A stretch of DNA of 64,000 nt from Mariprofundus sp. EBB-1. GTDB lineage: Bacteria > Pseudomonadota > Zetaproteobacteria > Mariprofundales > Mariprofundaceae. Under the pieces are notes generated by a model, which ran no database searches, was not told where the DNA came from, and was given only the letters and a program-made list of their open reading frames with translations. This document shows positions 26,415 to 35,670 of this stretch, piece after piece; the stretch's first letter is position 1, and every line of letters starts with the position of its first letter. The stretch spans positions 1 to 64,000 of the forward strand of contig NZ_RCFQ01000014.1 of the NCBI RefSeq assembly GCF_003665155.1. The letters are read 5' to 3'. A program made the position numbers and the translations under genes.

Positions 26415-29006
26415 ATGTCTGAGTCGGTATCTACGTCTGTGGAGAAAGATTCGGGCAGGGCTAAAACGTCTCTTGTGCGGCGCTTTTTTATGATATTCGC
26501 TTGCATCCTGTCATTGATGCTGCTCTCGCTCTGGGGACTGCCCACTGCTATGGAATATGCTGCAGCATCATGGTTGCAAAAACATGGCGTAAAAGATGCG
26601 GCCATTGAAAATATCGATCTCAATCTGTTTCGGGGCACATGCTCCATTGAGGGGTTGAGGGCAGGAGAGGGGCTGAACGTCGGGCACTTCTCAATGCAGA
26701 TTGATTGGCAGGCATTATTGAATCATGTTGTGCATATTCGCGCTCTACAGATCAATAAGGCCGTGGTAGATCTCACTCAGAAAACTGAGGCATGGCAGTT
26801 GGCAGATATTCAGATGCCGGCATCCGAAGTGGACGTTGAACAGAACGTGGCCGAAGATGATAGTGATAAACCATGGCTGATTATTGTAGATGATATGGTG
26901 TTGTCCGAATTGGATATGCGGGTTACCGCCAATGATTTTTCCCTGCATCTTCCGGTTAAATCATTAAAGCTTTCACTCTCAGGCCTTCACGAAAACCAGC
27001 AGAAGATTGTGCATGATATTGAACTGGGGCCGACTACGTTTTCCGGTTTCAAATATAAAGTAAAATATCAGCATCTTAACAGCAGAGGAGAGACCTCCTT
27101 ATCACTGCTTTCCACTGATCTGTTGCAGTCTATGCAGAACCGTAAGCTGGCTCTTGATCTGGCTGAACTTAAGGTGGCGAATGATGCGGATAAAGCGCTG
27201 CTATCGCTGCTGTCGTTACAGCTTGCTGATGTGGACGTACGTGGCGGAAAGCAGTTTGTTGTTGGGTCCGTTGATATGCATGAGGTTCAGGTTGAAAAGG
27301 CGCTAACCGGCAACGGAGTAGTTGCGCTGGATCGTCTGCATGCAGAGAACATCGATGTGGATCCGGCTGGGTCTGTTGACCTCGCCACGTTGACATTGGA
27401 TGCACTCTCGGCCGATGGTTTTGCCGGTGATGATCACTTTCGGGTGAAACAGCTTGCGTTGAGCACATTCTCACGCGCCGCCGACGAAACACTCTCCCTG
27501 GGCAGTTTGCAGCTTCAGAACAGTGAATTTAAACAGGGTAAACAGTCATTGGGTAGTATTGGTCATACAACACTTGAACACTTCTCGATGCGTGGCGTGG
27601 ATACAGGTGCATTTAAGCTATTGAAACTGGATGCTGTGCAGCTTCCATCCAATGGGCAGGGGGATCTTGGCACCATAGGCAGCATTCAGGCAGATACGGT
27701 GATGCTTGATCACAATGGACTCTATCGTGCTAAGCAGCTGAAATTTGATGATGTGAACACTACAATCGTGATACAGAAAGATGGAACCTTGGCAGTGCTG
27801 GATGCTATATCCAAATCGCAGCCGGCCAGTAATGCCAACCCCAGTGCCGTAAGAGAATCTAAACAACGATCCGCATCCAGTGCCGGTAAAGCAGATACAG
27901 AACCGGATTCAGTGGTAGTAAAAAAAGAGCCGGCTAAAGAGCCTGTGGTGATGATTGATGAATTGATAGTTTCTGCAGGCAGTCATATTGCTTTGCATGA
28001 TCTGTCGGTGGTACCGGCATTGAATACGGAGATGCGTGTTCAACATTTTCGTTTTGCACCCTTGGATAGTTCAGGCAAACAAGCCGGACAGCTTGATATG
28101 CAGATGCAAATGGGTAAATCCGGAGCTTTGAAGGTGAAAGGCAAGCTTTTACCTGCGGCAGGAGACGCTTTACGAACGGATTTGAATGTGGAACTGAAAA
28201 ATTATGATCTTGCGCGCCTGTCCGGTTATATCGAAACTGATTTTGGCAAGTCGATTAAAACAGGCCAGTTTAATCTGAACAGTTCGATGAAAATCGCCAA
28301 GGGTAGCCTGGATGCGAAGAACAGGGTGTTGATTCGCCAGCTGGAGTTGGGTGATTCCAAACAGCCGGGCAAGGCCGACATGAAGCTGGGCATGCCTGTC
28401 GGGGCCGCGCTGAATATGTTGCGAGATGGTCGTGGTGATATTGACCTTGAAGTGCCAGTCAGTGGTAAATTGGATGATCCTGATATCAGCCTGAACGCGA
28501 TTATCAATAAAGCACTGCTCTCTTCGTTAAGTACAGGTGCGATGACCTATGCAACGCTGCTACTACAACCTTACGGTAGCATTATTCTTGCCGCTGATCT
28601 GGCTAGCGATCTGATTGCCGAGGCCGCTAAACCTAAACTGACACCGGTAGTTTTTGAGGAATTACAAACCACCTTGAATCCGAATATGCAGGATTACGTT
28701 GCCAAAATTGCAGCCCTGTTAATCAAGAGTGATGAGTTTCGTCTGCAGATTTGTGGCGTGGCAACACGCATTGAAGGTGAACCTGTGCCCAGACCACCGG
28801 CCGTGGAGGGTGAAGCTATTCCGGCGAAGCCACCGCAAGCGAAAACGGATGCCGCCTTGCTTCATGTTGGGCAGTTACGTTCAGATGCAGTCATGAGTGC
28901 ATTGCAGGCAAAGGGCGTGACAACGGATCGACTGTTTACCTGTCGAAGCAATATTGATGAGGCCAAGCTTCAAGCTCAGCCCAGAGTGGAATTGATATTA
29001 AATTGA
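26415..29006 (+). CDS. DUF748/AsmA-like envelope protein
   Basis: One N-terminal transmembrane helix (about residues 28-46) is followed by some 800 residues of periplasmic repeats, many reading as amphipathic strands (for example VDLATLTLDALSADGF). This is typical of DUF748 proteins, which belong to the AsmA/TamB/YhdP group of bridge-like lipid transport proteins. A low-complexity linker of about 40 residues lies near 470. The C-terminal part contains VPVSGKLDDPDISLN, a usual DUF748 signature. A role in envelope lipid transport or outer-membrane maintenance is inferred. The 3' end overlaps the convergent SGNH gene by 31 bases. Confidence 0.75.
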   Translation: MSESVSTSVEKDSGRAKTSLVRRFFMIFACILSLMLLSLWGLPTAMEYAAASWLQKHGVKDAAIENIDLNLFRGTCSIEGLRAGEGLNVGHFSMQIDWQALLNHVVHIRALQINKAVVDLTQKTEAWQLADIQMPASEVDVEQNVAEDDSDKPWLIIVDDMVLSELDMRVTANDFSLHLPVKSLKLSLSGLHENQQKIVHDIELGPTTFSGFKYKVKYQHLNSRGETSLSLLSTDLLQSMQNRKLALDLAELKVANDADKALLSLLSLQLADVDVRGGKQFVVGSVDMHEVQVEKALTGNGVVALDRLHAENIDVDPAGSVDLATLTLDALSADGFAGDDHFRVKQLALSTFSRAADETLSLGSLQLQNSEFKQGKQSLGSIGHTTLEHFSMRGVDTGAFKLLKLDAVQLPSNGQGDLGTIGSIQADTVMLDHNGLYRAKQLKFDDVNTTIVIQKDGTLAVLDAISKSQPASNANPSAVRESKQRSASSAGKADTEPDSVVVKKEPAKEPVVMIDELIVSAGSHIALHDLSVVPALNTEMRVQHFRFAPLDSSGKQAGQLDMQMQMGKSGALKVKGKLLPAAGDALRTDLNVELKNYDLARLSGYIETDFGKSIKTGQFNLNSSMKIAKGSLDAKNRVLIRQLELGDSKQPGKADMKLGMPVGAALNMLRDGRGDIDLEVPVSGKLDDPDISLNAIINKALLSSLSTGAMTYATLLLQPYGSIILAADLASDLIAEAAKPKLTPVVFEELQTTLNPNMQDYVAKIAALLIKSDEFRLQICGVATRIEGEPVPRPPAVEGEAIPAKPPQAKTDAALLHVGQLRSDAVMSALQAKGVTTDRLFTCRSNIDEAKLQAQPRVELILN

Positions 29007-29692
29007 TCATGAACTGAAACTGGATTGATGCAATCCACAGTCGGTAGATGCAAGGCTTCTAGTATCAGTCTGGAGAGGAATTGGTTGCCGTGTTTGTTCA
29101 GGTGAACGCCGTCTGTTGTGAGTATGCCTGTTGCCGCATTATGCGTATTATGTGTGCTGAGATAGGTCATGAATGCCACTCTTAGATCAAGCAGTTGTGA
29201 ACCGGTCTCATGGGCGATATCTCTGCTGATTTGCGCATAGTGATCAAGCATGTTGTCGTAGTTGTTGCCTCCATTTAATTGTTCGCCAATCAGGGAGGGG
29301 GTACAGAGCATAGTGTGTGCACCGATTGTTTGAATACGTGCGATGATCTCTCTTAAACCGGCATCAAAATCCGCGGCTGTTGTGCCTCTGTTATGTTGCC
29401 AGTGCCAGACGTCATTCACACCGATATAAATTACCACGATGGATGGTTGATGCTGTAGTACATCACGATCCAGGCGTTTCAGGCAGTGCGGCACTCTGTG
29501 CCCGTTAATGCCTGCCCCGATGAGCTCAATATCCAGCTTGGGGTATTGTTTGGTAATCTGTTTCGAGATTCGGGTGATATAACCATCGGGTAGCAGCCCT
29601 GATTGGGTGATGGAGTCACCGAGGAAGATGATTTTTATCGCTTGTTGCAGCTTGATCGATGGCGGCTTTATGATCCTTGTGTTTTCTATCAT
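28976..29692 (-). CDS. SGNH/GDSL-type esterase
   Basis: The four SGNH blocks are seen: IIFLGDSITQSG (catalytic Ser), GAGINGHR (Gly), YIGVNDVW (Asn) and DGVHLNKHG (Asp and His). The family hydrolyses esters of lipids, thioesters or acetylated sugars. There is no signal peptide, so it is probably cytoplasmic. It is 238 residues, a normal length. The ribosome-binding site is weak. The gene overlaps the convergent DUF748 gene. Confidence 0.88.
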   Translation of the reverse strand: MIENTRIIKPPSIKLQQAIKIIFLGDSITQSGLLPDGYITRISKQITKQYPKLDIELIGAGINGHRVPHCLKRLDRDVLQHQPSIVVIYIGVNDVWHWQHNRGTTAADFDAGLREIIARIQTIGAHTMLCTPSLIGEQLNGGNNYDNMLDHYAQISRDIAHETGSQLLDLRVAFMTYLSTHNTHNAATGILTTDGVHLNKHGNQFLSRLILEALHLPTVDCINPVSVHDQFNINSTLG

Positions 29693-29802
29693 GGCAGTAT
29701 TGAATCATCTTTTCTGTCTGGTATCCAGTTGCTAAAGCCGTTATGGTTGTTTGGTGTGATGTGGTTTGTGATGACTGCAAAAAATCAATGAGGGGATAGT
29801 TC

Positions 29803-29982
29803 ATGGCAGATAAGATTTTAGTAGAAGTAAGCGATGCAGACCTGAAAGCTATTGAAAGTGCAATCGCAGCCATCAAGGTGCGTGTTTCATCTTTTGGTGC
29901 TACCGACACGGAGCTGTTAGAAGATCTGGTGCCTCTTAAAGCATTGAAAAAACGGATTATCGCAGCACGCGCTGAGGCTTAA
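29803..29982 (+). CDS. Small hypothetical protein (59 aa)
   Basis: ATG 29803 follows GAGGGGATAGTTC, a good ribosome-binding site, and the frame ends at TAA 29980-29982. The product starts MADKILVEVSDADLKAIESA and ends in KKRIIAARAEA. It is helical and mildly charged, with no signal peptide. I do not recognise it. A long antisense frame covers the same bases but lacks a start signal. Confidence 0.5.
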   Translation: MADKILVEVSDADLKAIESAIAAIKVRVSSFGATDTELLEDLVPLKALKKRIIAARAEA

Positions 29983-30012
29983 GTCTGGCTCAGACTATTC
30001 AACAACACTGTT

Positions 30013-30264
30013 TTGATTATGGGATCTTTGACGGAGTATGTTCTGCAATCTGAAACAGTGGCATTGGATATTCTTTATCAGGACGAATGGCTGGTGGCGA
30101 TCAATAAGCCGGCGCAGGAAATGGTAACTGTATATCGGATACTGGCCCGGGTTGAACTGCCCTATCCGGTAGGTCGTTATCAGAGCGAGCGCTATGTGCT
30201 GCTTTCTGTCACCCCCGAAACCGGGAGAAAACACCAGATTCGCCGCCATCTCAGATATAATTAA
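30013..30264 (+). pseudogene. TruC-like pseudouridine synthase remnant with internal deletion
   Basis: DILYQDEWLVAINKPA matches the start of the TruC gene at 34118 (DILYQDDWLIAINKPS). The sequence then jumps to VELPYPVGRYQSERY and TGRKHQIRRHL, which match the later part of TruC. About 100 codons in between are missing, including the catalytic HRLDKPTSG block, and the sequence stops soon after. It therefore cannot be an active synthase. It is a decayed second copy. Confidence 0.75.
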
Positions 30265-30631
30265 TGGTTCTATTGTAATACTTATATTTATGTAATCTGT
30301 TGAATATTAAGGTGTTTGATAGATATAACATGTTTAGGCATGTGGAGAGTCATCATTCCGGGCTGTCGAGAGAGCTATAGCCACCCACTATGGGGTAAAC
30401 CGGCCATCCATAATGGTGAAGCTGACTCGTGATGTTATGGTGTGACTGTGATATTTCAGCCCACTTAGGTTGTTCGATATTAAAAGCTAAACTAACTAAT
30501 GCTCCTAAATTTTCTAACCTTTTGAGGTGAATGAAAGGAGGACAATAGTGCCATCCTTTAATTTTTCAGCTCTGCTTTATAAATATGAATAAAAGATTCT
30601 GTTTTTTTCGATATATAGTTAGGTTGCGCCG
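30265..30631. other. Intergenic region upstream of the zinc-uptake genes
   Basis: About 370 bases. ACATG and CATGT half-sites lie at 30328-30343. AAAGGAGG at 30536-30543 is a perfect ribosome-binding site before GTG 30548, which opens a 14-codon frame (MPSFNFSALLYKYE). The same bases can also form an AAAGGAGG/CCATCCTTT hairpin followed by AATTTTT, resembling an attenuator. I see no clear Zur-type palindrome. Confidence 0.35.
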
Positions 30632-30949
30632 ATGAAATCGTTTGGAGATAGCTTGCGCAGTTTAAGTGCCATGCGCCGTTTGCAGTGGATCTGTTCCATG
30701 CTGGCTGTTGTCGGTTGTCTCTATGCTGTTGCGAGCATCCATAGTCATGATGATGGTCTTCATGCGCTCGGTGGATCCTGTATCAGCTGCAGTCTTGAAG
30801 ATGTCGCGGCACACGGTGCAGCGCCCTCCGTGGTATTTGATGCCACAGCAAACCTATCCCATATCGACTCGGCAATTTCTCAAGCTGCTGCCTATGTAGC
30901 CGTTGCGAGCATTTCAGCCCTTATTCGCGCGCCTCCCTTTTTCTCCTGA
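30632..30949 (+). CDS. Small CxxC membrane protein, putative zinc-uptake accessory
   Basis: A 105-residue protein with a hydrophobic helix near residues 18-36, then HSHDDGLHALGGSCISCS, a cluster of His with a CxxC pair, and a second hydrophobic stretch. It resembles the short proteins named zinc-uptake chaperones beside ZnuA in gammaproteobacteria, although the family is poorly defined. The cluster would face the periplasm and could bind zinc. It leads a run of same-strand genes (porin, ZnuA, ZnuB), supporting a zinc role by context. Confidence 0.5.
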   Translation: MKSFGDSLRSLSAMRRLQWICSMLAVVGCLYAVASIHSHDDGLHALGGSCISCSLEDVAAHGAAPSVVFDATANLSHIDSAISQAAAYVAVASISALIRAPPFFS

Positions 30950-31001
30950 TTTAACTCTGTGCCTATAGGCACAACAAACAAACATAATCAGGAGATGAAT
31001 A

Positions 31002-32258
31002 ATGAGATATGCACAACTGTGCATCATGCTTGCCGTGGTCCTTTGGGGGCCTGGTAGTGCATATGCTGCAAGTGAAATTGAAGAGTTGAAAATTCAGCTT
31101 CAGCAGATGATGAAGCGCATTGAACAATTAGAACAAGCAGCTGCAACGAAAGCGTCCGCAGAAAGCCACATTAAAGTGGCTGCGAACCCTGTTGAGAAAG
31201 CAAAAGAACCTGAAACTCCAACCCGTAAGGTAGTGCGTGCTGCTATTGGTGAGAACAGTGGTAATCCATCGCTTTCGCTTGTTGGGACCTTTACTGGGCA
31301 ACGCATTCGCGGCAGTGGTGGTGTGAGAAGCAGTAGCTTCCTGCCGCTATCCGAAGCTGAAATTGTCTTTGGCGCCAATATTGATCCGCATGCGCGGCTC
31401 GATGTCACTGTCACCGGAGCTAATGGTACAATGGCCGTTGAAGAGGGTTTTATTACAGCCAATCTGCCATGGGGATTAAATCTGCGAGCTGGTCGTAAGT
31501 TTTTGCCGGTGGGCATGGTCAATGAAAAACATCCGCATGCGCTGATATATGCAGATCGCCCTAATGGTCTGGTCAATATGTTCGGGCCGGAGATCTTTGT
31601 TGGTGATGGGGTATTGATTGATCGGCCGTTTTTTGTAGGGGATTCGGTGCAGACGTTGACTGCCGGTTTCTTTAGCACCCAAAACGATGTGGCTTTTGAT
31701 CCAACCGGCACTAGTCAGTATGCGGGTATAGCGCGCTGGAGTGGACTCTGGGATCTGAGTGATGCTGCAACATTTGATCTTGGCGCAAACTATCTGCAGG
31801 GTAAAAATGGTATTGCTACAAGTCACTCGTTGACTCGCGTTGCTGGTACCCATTTCGCACTTAAATATCAGGGCCTTTCGCAAGCCGGATTCAGTCTGGA
31901 GGGCGAGTGGTTGCGCCGTTGGCAGCAGATGGGGGCAGGGGTTACAACAGCAGTGAACGACGGCAGTTATCTGCTTGCAACAGCTGCACTTGATCGGAAT
32001 TGGAAGCTCTTTTCCCGTTTTGATTACTCTCGACTTTATGATCAGGCGACACCAATCAGATTAACCGAGCGGGCGATCTCTGCAGGTCTAGTCTGGAATA
32101 TCAGTGAATTTCAGGGCATTACCCTGCAATACAAACATACCCGCAACGCTTTAACAGCAGTTGCCACCGATCTGGGCATTGCAGCTGGTGGTCGTGCCAA
32201 TGCCTGGTATTTGCGCTGGGTTGTAGCCATTGGTCCGCATCGTGCACACCAATACTAA
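31002..32258 (+). CDS. Outer-membrane porin with N-terminal coiled coil
   Basis: A signal peptide (to AYAAS) is followed by a short coiled coil (IEELKIQLQQMMKRIEQLEQ) and a linker, then a beta-barrel of about 330 residues with repeated amphipathic strands (SLSLVGTFTG, FDLGANYLQG). The sequence ends with a strand but not a C-terminal Phe. The coiled-coil-plus-barrel layout is that of trimeric porins such as OprO/P-like channels. It is 53 bases downstream of the CxxC protein and 10 bases upstream of znuA, so it probably passes zinc or a zinc complex across the outer membrane. Confidence 0.7.
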   Translation: MRYAQLCIMLAVVLWGPGSAYAASEIEELKIQLQQMMKRIEQLEQAAATKASAESHIKVAANPVEKAKEPETPTRKVVRAAIGENSGNPSLSLVGTFTGQRIRGSGGVRSSSFLPLSEAEIVFGANIDPHARLDVTVTGANGTMAVEEGFITANLPWGLNLRAGRKFLPVGMVNEKHPHALIYADRPNGLVNMFGPEIFVGDGVLIDRPFFVGDSVQTLTAGFFSTQNDVAFDPTGTSQYAGIARWSGLWDLSDAATFDLGANYLQGKNGIATSHSLTRVAGTHFALKYQGLSQAGFSLEGEWLRRWQQMGAGVTTAVNDGSYLLATAALDRNWKLFSRFDYSRLYDQATPIRLTERAISAGLVWNISEFQGITLQYKHTRNALTAVATDLGIAAGGRANAWYLRWVVAIGPHRAHQY

Positions 32259-32268
32259 GGAGAGTTCT

Positions 32269-33159
32269 ATGAATAAATTTAAATATATCATGTTAACCAT
32301 GCTGCTTCTGCTTCCCGTAGTTGCAGATGCAGAGCCATATATTGTCGCCACACTGCCTGCACTGGGTCAAATCGCTGCGGCAGTGGCTGGAGAGGATGGA
32401 AAAGTTAAAGTGTTGGCAAGGGTGGGGCAGGACCCTCACTTTGTACTGCCTAAACCAACACTTGCCCGTCACCTTGCCAAAGCAGATCTGTTGGTTACAG
32501 CAGGGCTGGCACTGGAGGGGGGCTGGTTACCACCACTGATTGCGCTTTCGCGCAACAATAGGATTCGTCCCGGGCAAGCAGGTTATGTTGCCGGTGCTGA
32601 TGCCATTGAAGTGCTAGGCATGATGGACAAGGTGGACCGGTCGATGGGTGATGTGCATCCGGAAGGCAATCCGCATTGGTGGCTGGATCCGCTCAGAGCA
32701 GCGGTGGTGGCCTCCGCTATTGCTGAACGACTGGCAAAGATCGACCCGGATCATGCCGCAGCTTATCATCAGCGAGCAACGGCTTTTGGCAAGCGCTTGC
32801 AGGCATTGGTGAACATCTGGAAACCAAGATTGGCAGGGGCAACTTCGGTAGTCAGTTATCACGACTCTTACCTCTATTTCAGTCAACGCTTTGGCATTCC
32901 CGTTGTCGGTTTTATTGAACCCAAACCGGGTGTTGAAGCTTCGACACGTCATCTTGATACCCTGTTAACCGTGATTGCCCGTGAGCATGTCGGCCAGATC
33001 TGGGTGGAGCCATATCATATGGGGCGTATTGTTAAGCGGGTAGCATCGCTCTCCGGCGCTGAACTGGTGAACATGCCGGATGCGGTGGATGGTGAGGGTG
33101 CTGATGGTTATCTGGCCATGATTGAGTCGCTGCTTAAAGGCGCTGGAGTAGGGCGTTGA
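32269..33159 (+). CDS. znuA: Zinc ABC transporter substrate-binding protein (ZnuA-like)
   Basis: A signal peptide ends at VADAEP. The zinc ligands of the ZnuA/cluster 9 family are present: DPHFVLPKP, NPHWWLDP and SYHDSYLYF. There is no long His-rich loop, unlike many ZnuA proteins. It delivers Zn(II), or possibly Mn(II), to the membrane permease. The start is ATG 32269, preceded by AAGGAGAG. Its stop overlaps the start of the permease gene by four bases. Confidence 0.85.
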   Translation: MNKFKYIMLTMLLLLPVVADAEPYIVATLPALGQIAAAVAGEDGKVKVLARVGQDPHFVLPKPTLARHLAKADLLVTAGLALEGGWLPPLIALSRNNRIRPGQAGYVAGADAIEVLGMMDKVDRSMGDVHPEGNPHWWLDPLRAAVVASAIAERLAKIDPDHAAAYHQRATAFGKRLQALVNIWKPRLAGATSVVSYHDSYLYFSQRFGIPVVGFIEPKPGVEASTRHLDTLLTVIAREHVGQIWVEPYHMGRIVKRVASLSGAELVNMPDAVDGEGADGYLAMIESLLKGAGVGR

Positions 33160-33884
33160 TTCTCTGGTTCAGCCTAGCGGCCTGTTTGCTTGTCTCGTTC
33201 TATTTGCCGGTGCTTGGCCAGCAGATTCTTCAACGCAGGATTATCTTTGTCGATCTGGCACTGGCTCAAGTGGCTGCGGTTGGTTATGCCGTAGGTATGG
33301 CGGTCGATGGTAATGGCATGCTTTACGCTGCGGTGATTACAGCCGGAGTGGTTGTGTTGTTGGCTCTATTTCCGGATAAGAGTGACCTGCCCAAAGAGGC
33401 TGTAATGGGAGCGCTTTATGCCTTGGCCGTTTCCATTGGCATGATGGTTTTAGCAATGCTTCCGCATGCCGAAGGGCAGATGATGGAGTTGATGTTTGGC
33501 AGTGTGCTTGGCGTGAATGAGACAGAGTTGATGATTATGGCAGTGGCGGGAGCTGTGGCGCTGTTATTATCTAAACAGCGATTCGGAGATCATCTGCTTG
33601 GACGTATTATCTTTTATGGATCGTTGGCGATTGCCGTAGTGCCTGCGATCTATGCGGTGGGTGTGATTCTGGTTTTTGCGATGCTGGTGATGCCGGGGCT
33701 TTCTGTATGGCGTGATGGTAATAATGGTTCGGCACTGCAAACAGTGGCTGTTGCTGCAGTGGCGAGTGTGTGTGGGATCATCTTCTCTGACTACTTTGAT
33801 TATCCACCTTCATCGGCCGTTGTTGTGTTTCTGGCCGCGATTTCACTGATCTGGCGTGGGATTTCGAAGATAAAAAATAGATAG
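33156..33884 (+). CDS. znuB: Zinc ABC transporter permease (ZnuB-like)
   Basis: An ABC-3 family permease of 242 residues with about seven transmembrane helices; QILQRRIIFVDLALAQVAAV matches the EAA-like coupling region of the family. It forms the inner-membrane channel for zinc from ZnuA. The start overlaps the znuA stop (GTTGA at 33156). No ATP-binding subunit (ZnuC) is encoded next to it, in this operon or in the window, so it must borrow one from elsewhere. Confidence 0.85.
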   Translation: MILWFSLAACLLVSFYLPVLGQQILQRRIIFVDLALAQVAAVGYAVGMAVDGNGMLYAAVITAGVVVLLALFPDKSDLPKEAVMGALYALAVSIGMMVLAMLPHAEGQMMELMFGSVLGVNETELMIMAVAGAVALLLSKQRFGDHLLGRIIFYGSLAIAVVPAIYAVGVILVFAMLVMPGLSVWRDGNNGSALQTVAVAAVASVCGIIFSDYFDYPPSSAVVVFLAAISLIWRGISKIKNR

Positions 33885-34117
33885 TGAATAAAGCTGAACG
33901 GGTAGAGGAGAGGCTCCGGTCATCGTTAGGAATAGACCATCTGTTACCGCCCCTTTCGTCTGGCGATGCTTCACTAGCCGATCCATAGATGCCAATCACT
34001 GACTGTCCGAGTTTGGCCCAGCCTGTCGCTATATTACTGCAGGGAATCGGGATGCAATCGGTAGCGATTCTTTAATTAACAAATGGGGTTAACAGCGCTT
34101 TCCTTTTCACATCTCCC

Positions 34118-34861
34118 ATGCATGCTTCGCGCATGCTGGATATTCTTTATCAGGACGATTGGCTGATCGCGATCAATAAACCATCAGGTTTGCTCGTGCA
34201 CCGCTCGATGATTGATCGGTATGAAACCCGCTTTGCCGTGCAGATGCTGCGTGATCAGATCGGTCAGCATGTGTTTCCGGTGCATCGGCTTGATAAACCA
34301 ACTTCCGGTGTGTTGCTGTTTGCCTTGAATTCTGAAACCGCCCGCAAGATGGGCGAGCTGTTCAGTGCCGGAGTTGTCTGTAAGGAGTACCTGGCTGTGG
34401 TGCGCGGATATACGGAAGAGCAGGGCATCATCGATTATCCACTCAAAGAGGAGCTGGATAAAAAGAGCGACAGAAAGGCAAGGCAGGATAAAGAAGCCCA
34501 GGAAGCCGTTACGGCGTACCGGCGTCTTGCGACAGTGGAGCTGCCTTATGCCGTCGGTCGCTACCAAACGGCAAGATACTCATTGGTCCATCTGATGCCA
34601 AAAACAGGCCGCAAACATCAGTTGCGTAGACATCTCAAGCACGTATTTCACCCAATAGTGGGAGATACCACGCATGGTGATGGCAAACAGAATCAATTTT
34701 TTCGTGATCAATTCAATACCCATCGTCTGTTGCTGCATGCAAATCGACTCAGGTTTGTGCATCCTGAAACAGCTTGCGCGGTGGACATTCATGCACCGCT
34801 GCAAGGTGATTTTGCCGACGTTATGAGTGCTATCGGTCTTGGTGATGCAGTCTCGGGGTGA
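34118..34861 (+). CDS. truC: tRNA pseudouridine(65) synthase TruC
   Basis: The sequence matches TruC closely: ILYQDDWLIAINKPSG, the catalytic HRLDKPTSGVLL block with active-site Asp, ELDKKSDRKARQDK, and TGRKHQLRRHLKH. TruC makes pseudouridine 65 in several tRNAs. The 247-residue length fits. The E. coli protein starts at the equivalent of ATG 34133, so the first five residues may not be translated; neither site has a clear Shine-Dalgarno motif. A decayed copy of the gene lies at 30013. Confidence 0.9.
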   Translation: MHASRMLDILYQDDWLIAINKPSGLLVHRSMIDRYETRFAVQMLRDQIGQHVFPVHRLDKPTSGVLLFALNSETARKMGELFSAGVVCKEYLAVVRGYTEEQGIIDYPLKEELDKKSDRKARQDKEAQEAVTAYRRLATVELPYAVGRYQTARYSLVHLMPKTGRKHQLRRHLKHVFHPIVGDTTHGDGKQNQFFRDQFNTHRLLLHANRLRFVHPETACAVDIHAPLQGDFADVMSAIGLGDAVSG

Positions 34862-34894
34862 AGACGCAGCTGGTGTGATGGCCTGGCTGTCTGT

Positions 34895-35554
34895 TTATTT
34901 ACAGTGTCTTTTTTTAGCGGGGCCTGATTTGAAGCGATGCGTTCTTTTCCCATCCTGCCTGTGATCTGTTTTGCCCGCATTGGTGGAGGGTTTGGGAAAC
35001 AGTGACCAGAGTAGTGCTTCATCCACGTCATCATATTCACCCGTTGATAGATTATCCAGATTGATCGGGCCAATGGCATAACGAATCAGGCGCAGGGTGG
35101 GGTAACCGACTGCTGCGGTCATGCGGCGCACCTGTCGGTTGCGTCCTTCAGATATTTGTAGGCTAATCCATGTGGTGGGAATCTCTGCGCGGACACGAAT
35201 GGGGGGGGTGCGCGGCCATAAGTTGGCAGGTTCATTCATTCGGATGGCTTGGGCTGGCAGCGTCATGCCATCTTTGAGTTTTACGCCATCACGCAATGCT
35301 TGTATCGCATCATCGCTGATCTGGCCATCCACCTGCACCCAGTAGGTTTTTTTAAGTTTGTGGTCGGGATGCGAGATACGATTCTGTAACGGGCCATCAT
35401 TGGTCAGCAGTAGCAAGCCTTCACTATCGCGATCCAGACGACCAGCCGCATAAATGCCGGGCAAACGGATGTAATCAGCCAGTGTTTGCCGTTCATTCGC
35501 ATCGGTGAACTGGCATAGCACCTGAAAGGGTTTGTTGAATCGAAGCGTGGTCAT
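34895..35554 (-). CDS. rluE: 23S rRNA pseudouridine synthase RluE
   Basis: The RsuA/RluB/E/F family signature is present: [15 protein letters not shown], the catalytic [17 protein letters not shown] block, and [16 protein letters not shown]. RluE modifies U2457 in E. coli 23S rRNA. There is no S4 domain, as expected for RluE. ATG 35554 gives the usual N-terminus MTTLRFNKP; an open frame extends 27 codons further upstream. The basic C-terminal tail ([17 protein letters not shown]) is longer than usual and could bind RNA. Confidence 0.88.
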   Translation of the reverse strand: MTTLRFNKPFQVLCQFTDANERQTLADYIRLPGIYAAGRLDRDSEGLLLLTNDGPLQNRISHPDHKLKKTYWVQVDGQISDDAIQALRDGVKLKDGMTLPAQAIRMNEPANLWPRTPPIRVRAEIPTTWISLQISEGRNRQVRRMTAAVGYPTLRLIRYAIGPINLDNLSTGEYDDVDEALLWSLFPKPSTNAGKTDHRQDGKRTHRFKSGPAKKRHCK

Positions 35555-35670
35555 ACACTGCCAACTATGAATCACAGCTTTCGATAGCGCCAGAGAGCCG
35601 GCGTATGTTGCACTAAGTTGTGGAATCCAGAGCATAGCGCAAAATTGATATCATGGCGGTAGAGGCTCTT

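Noticed and set aside
30340-30420. Structured-looking segment that might be a riboswitch
   Set aside because: I could not match it to the conserved core of any riboswitch class; a covariance-model search would be decisive.
31100-31711. Minus-strand frame of 203 codons inside the porin gene
   Set aside because: The plus-strand product has a signal peptide and barrel pattern; the antisense product has no start signal.
34118-34140. GCATGC-TTCGC-GCATGC hairpin overlapping the truC start
   Set aside because: It may regulate translation, but the choice between the two start codons is unsettled, so a regulatory call would be speculative.
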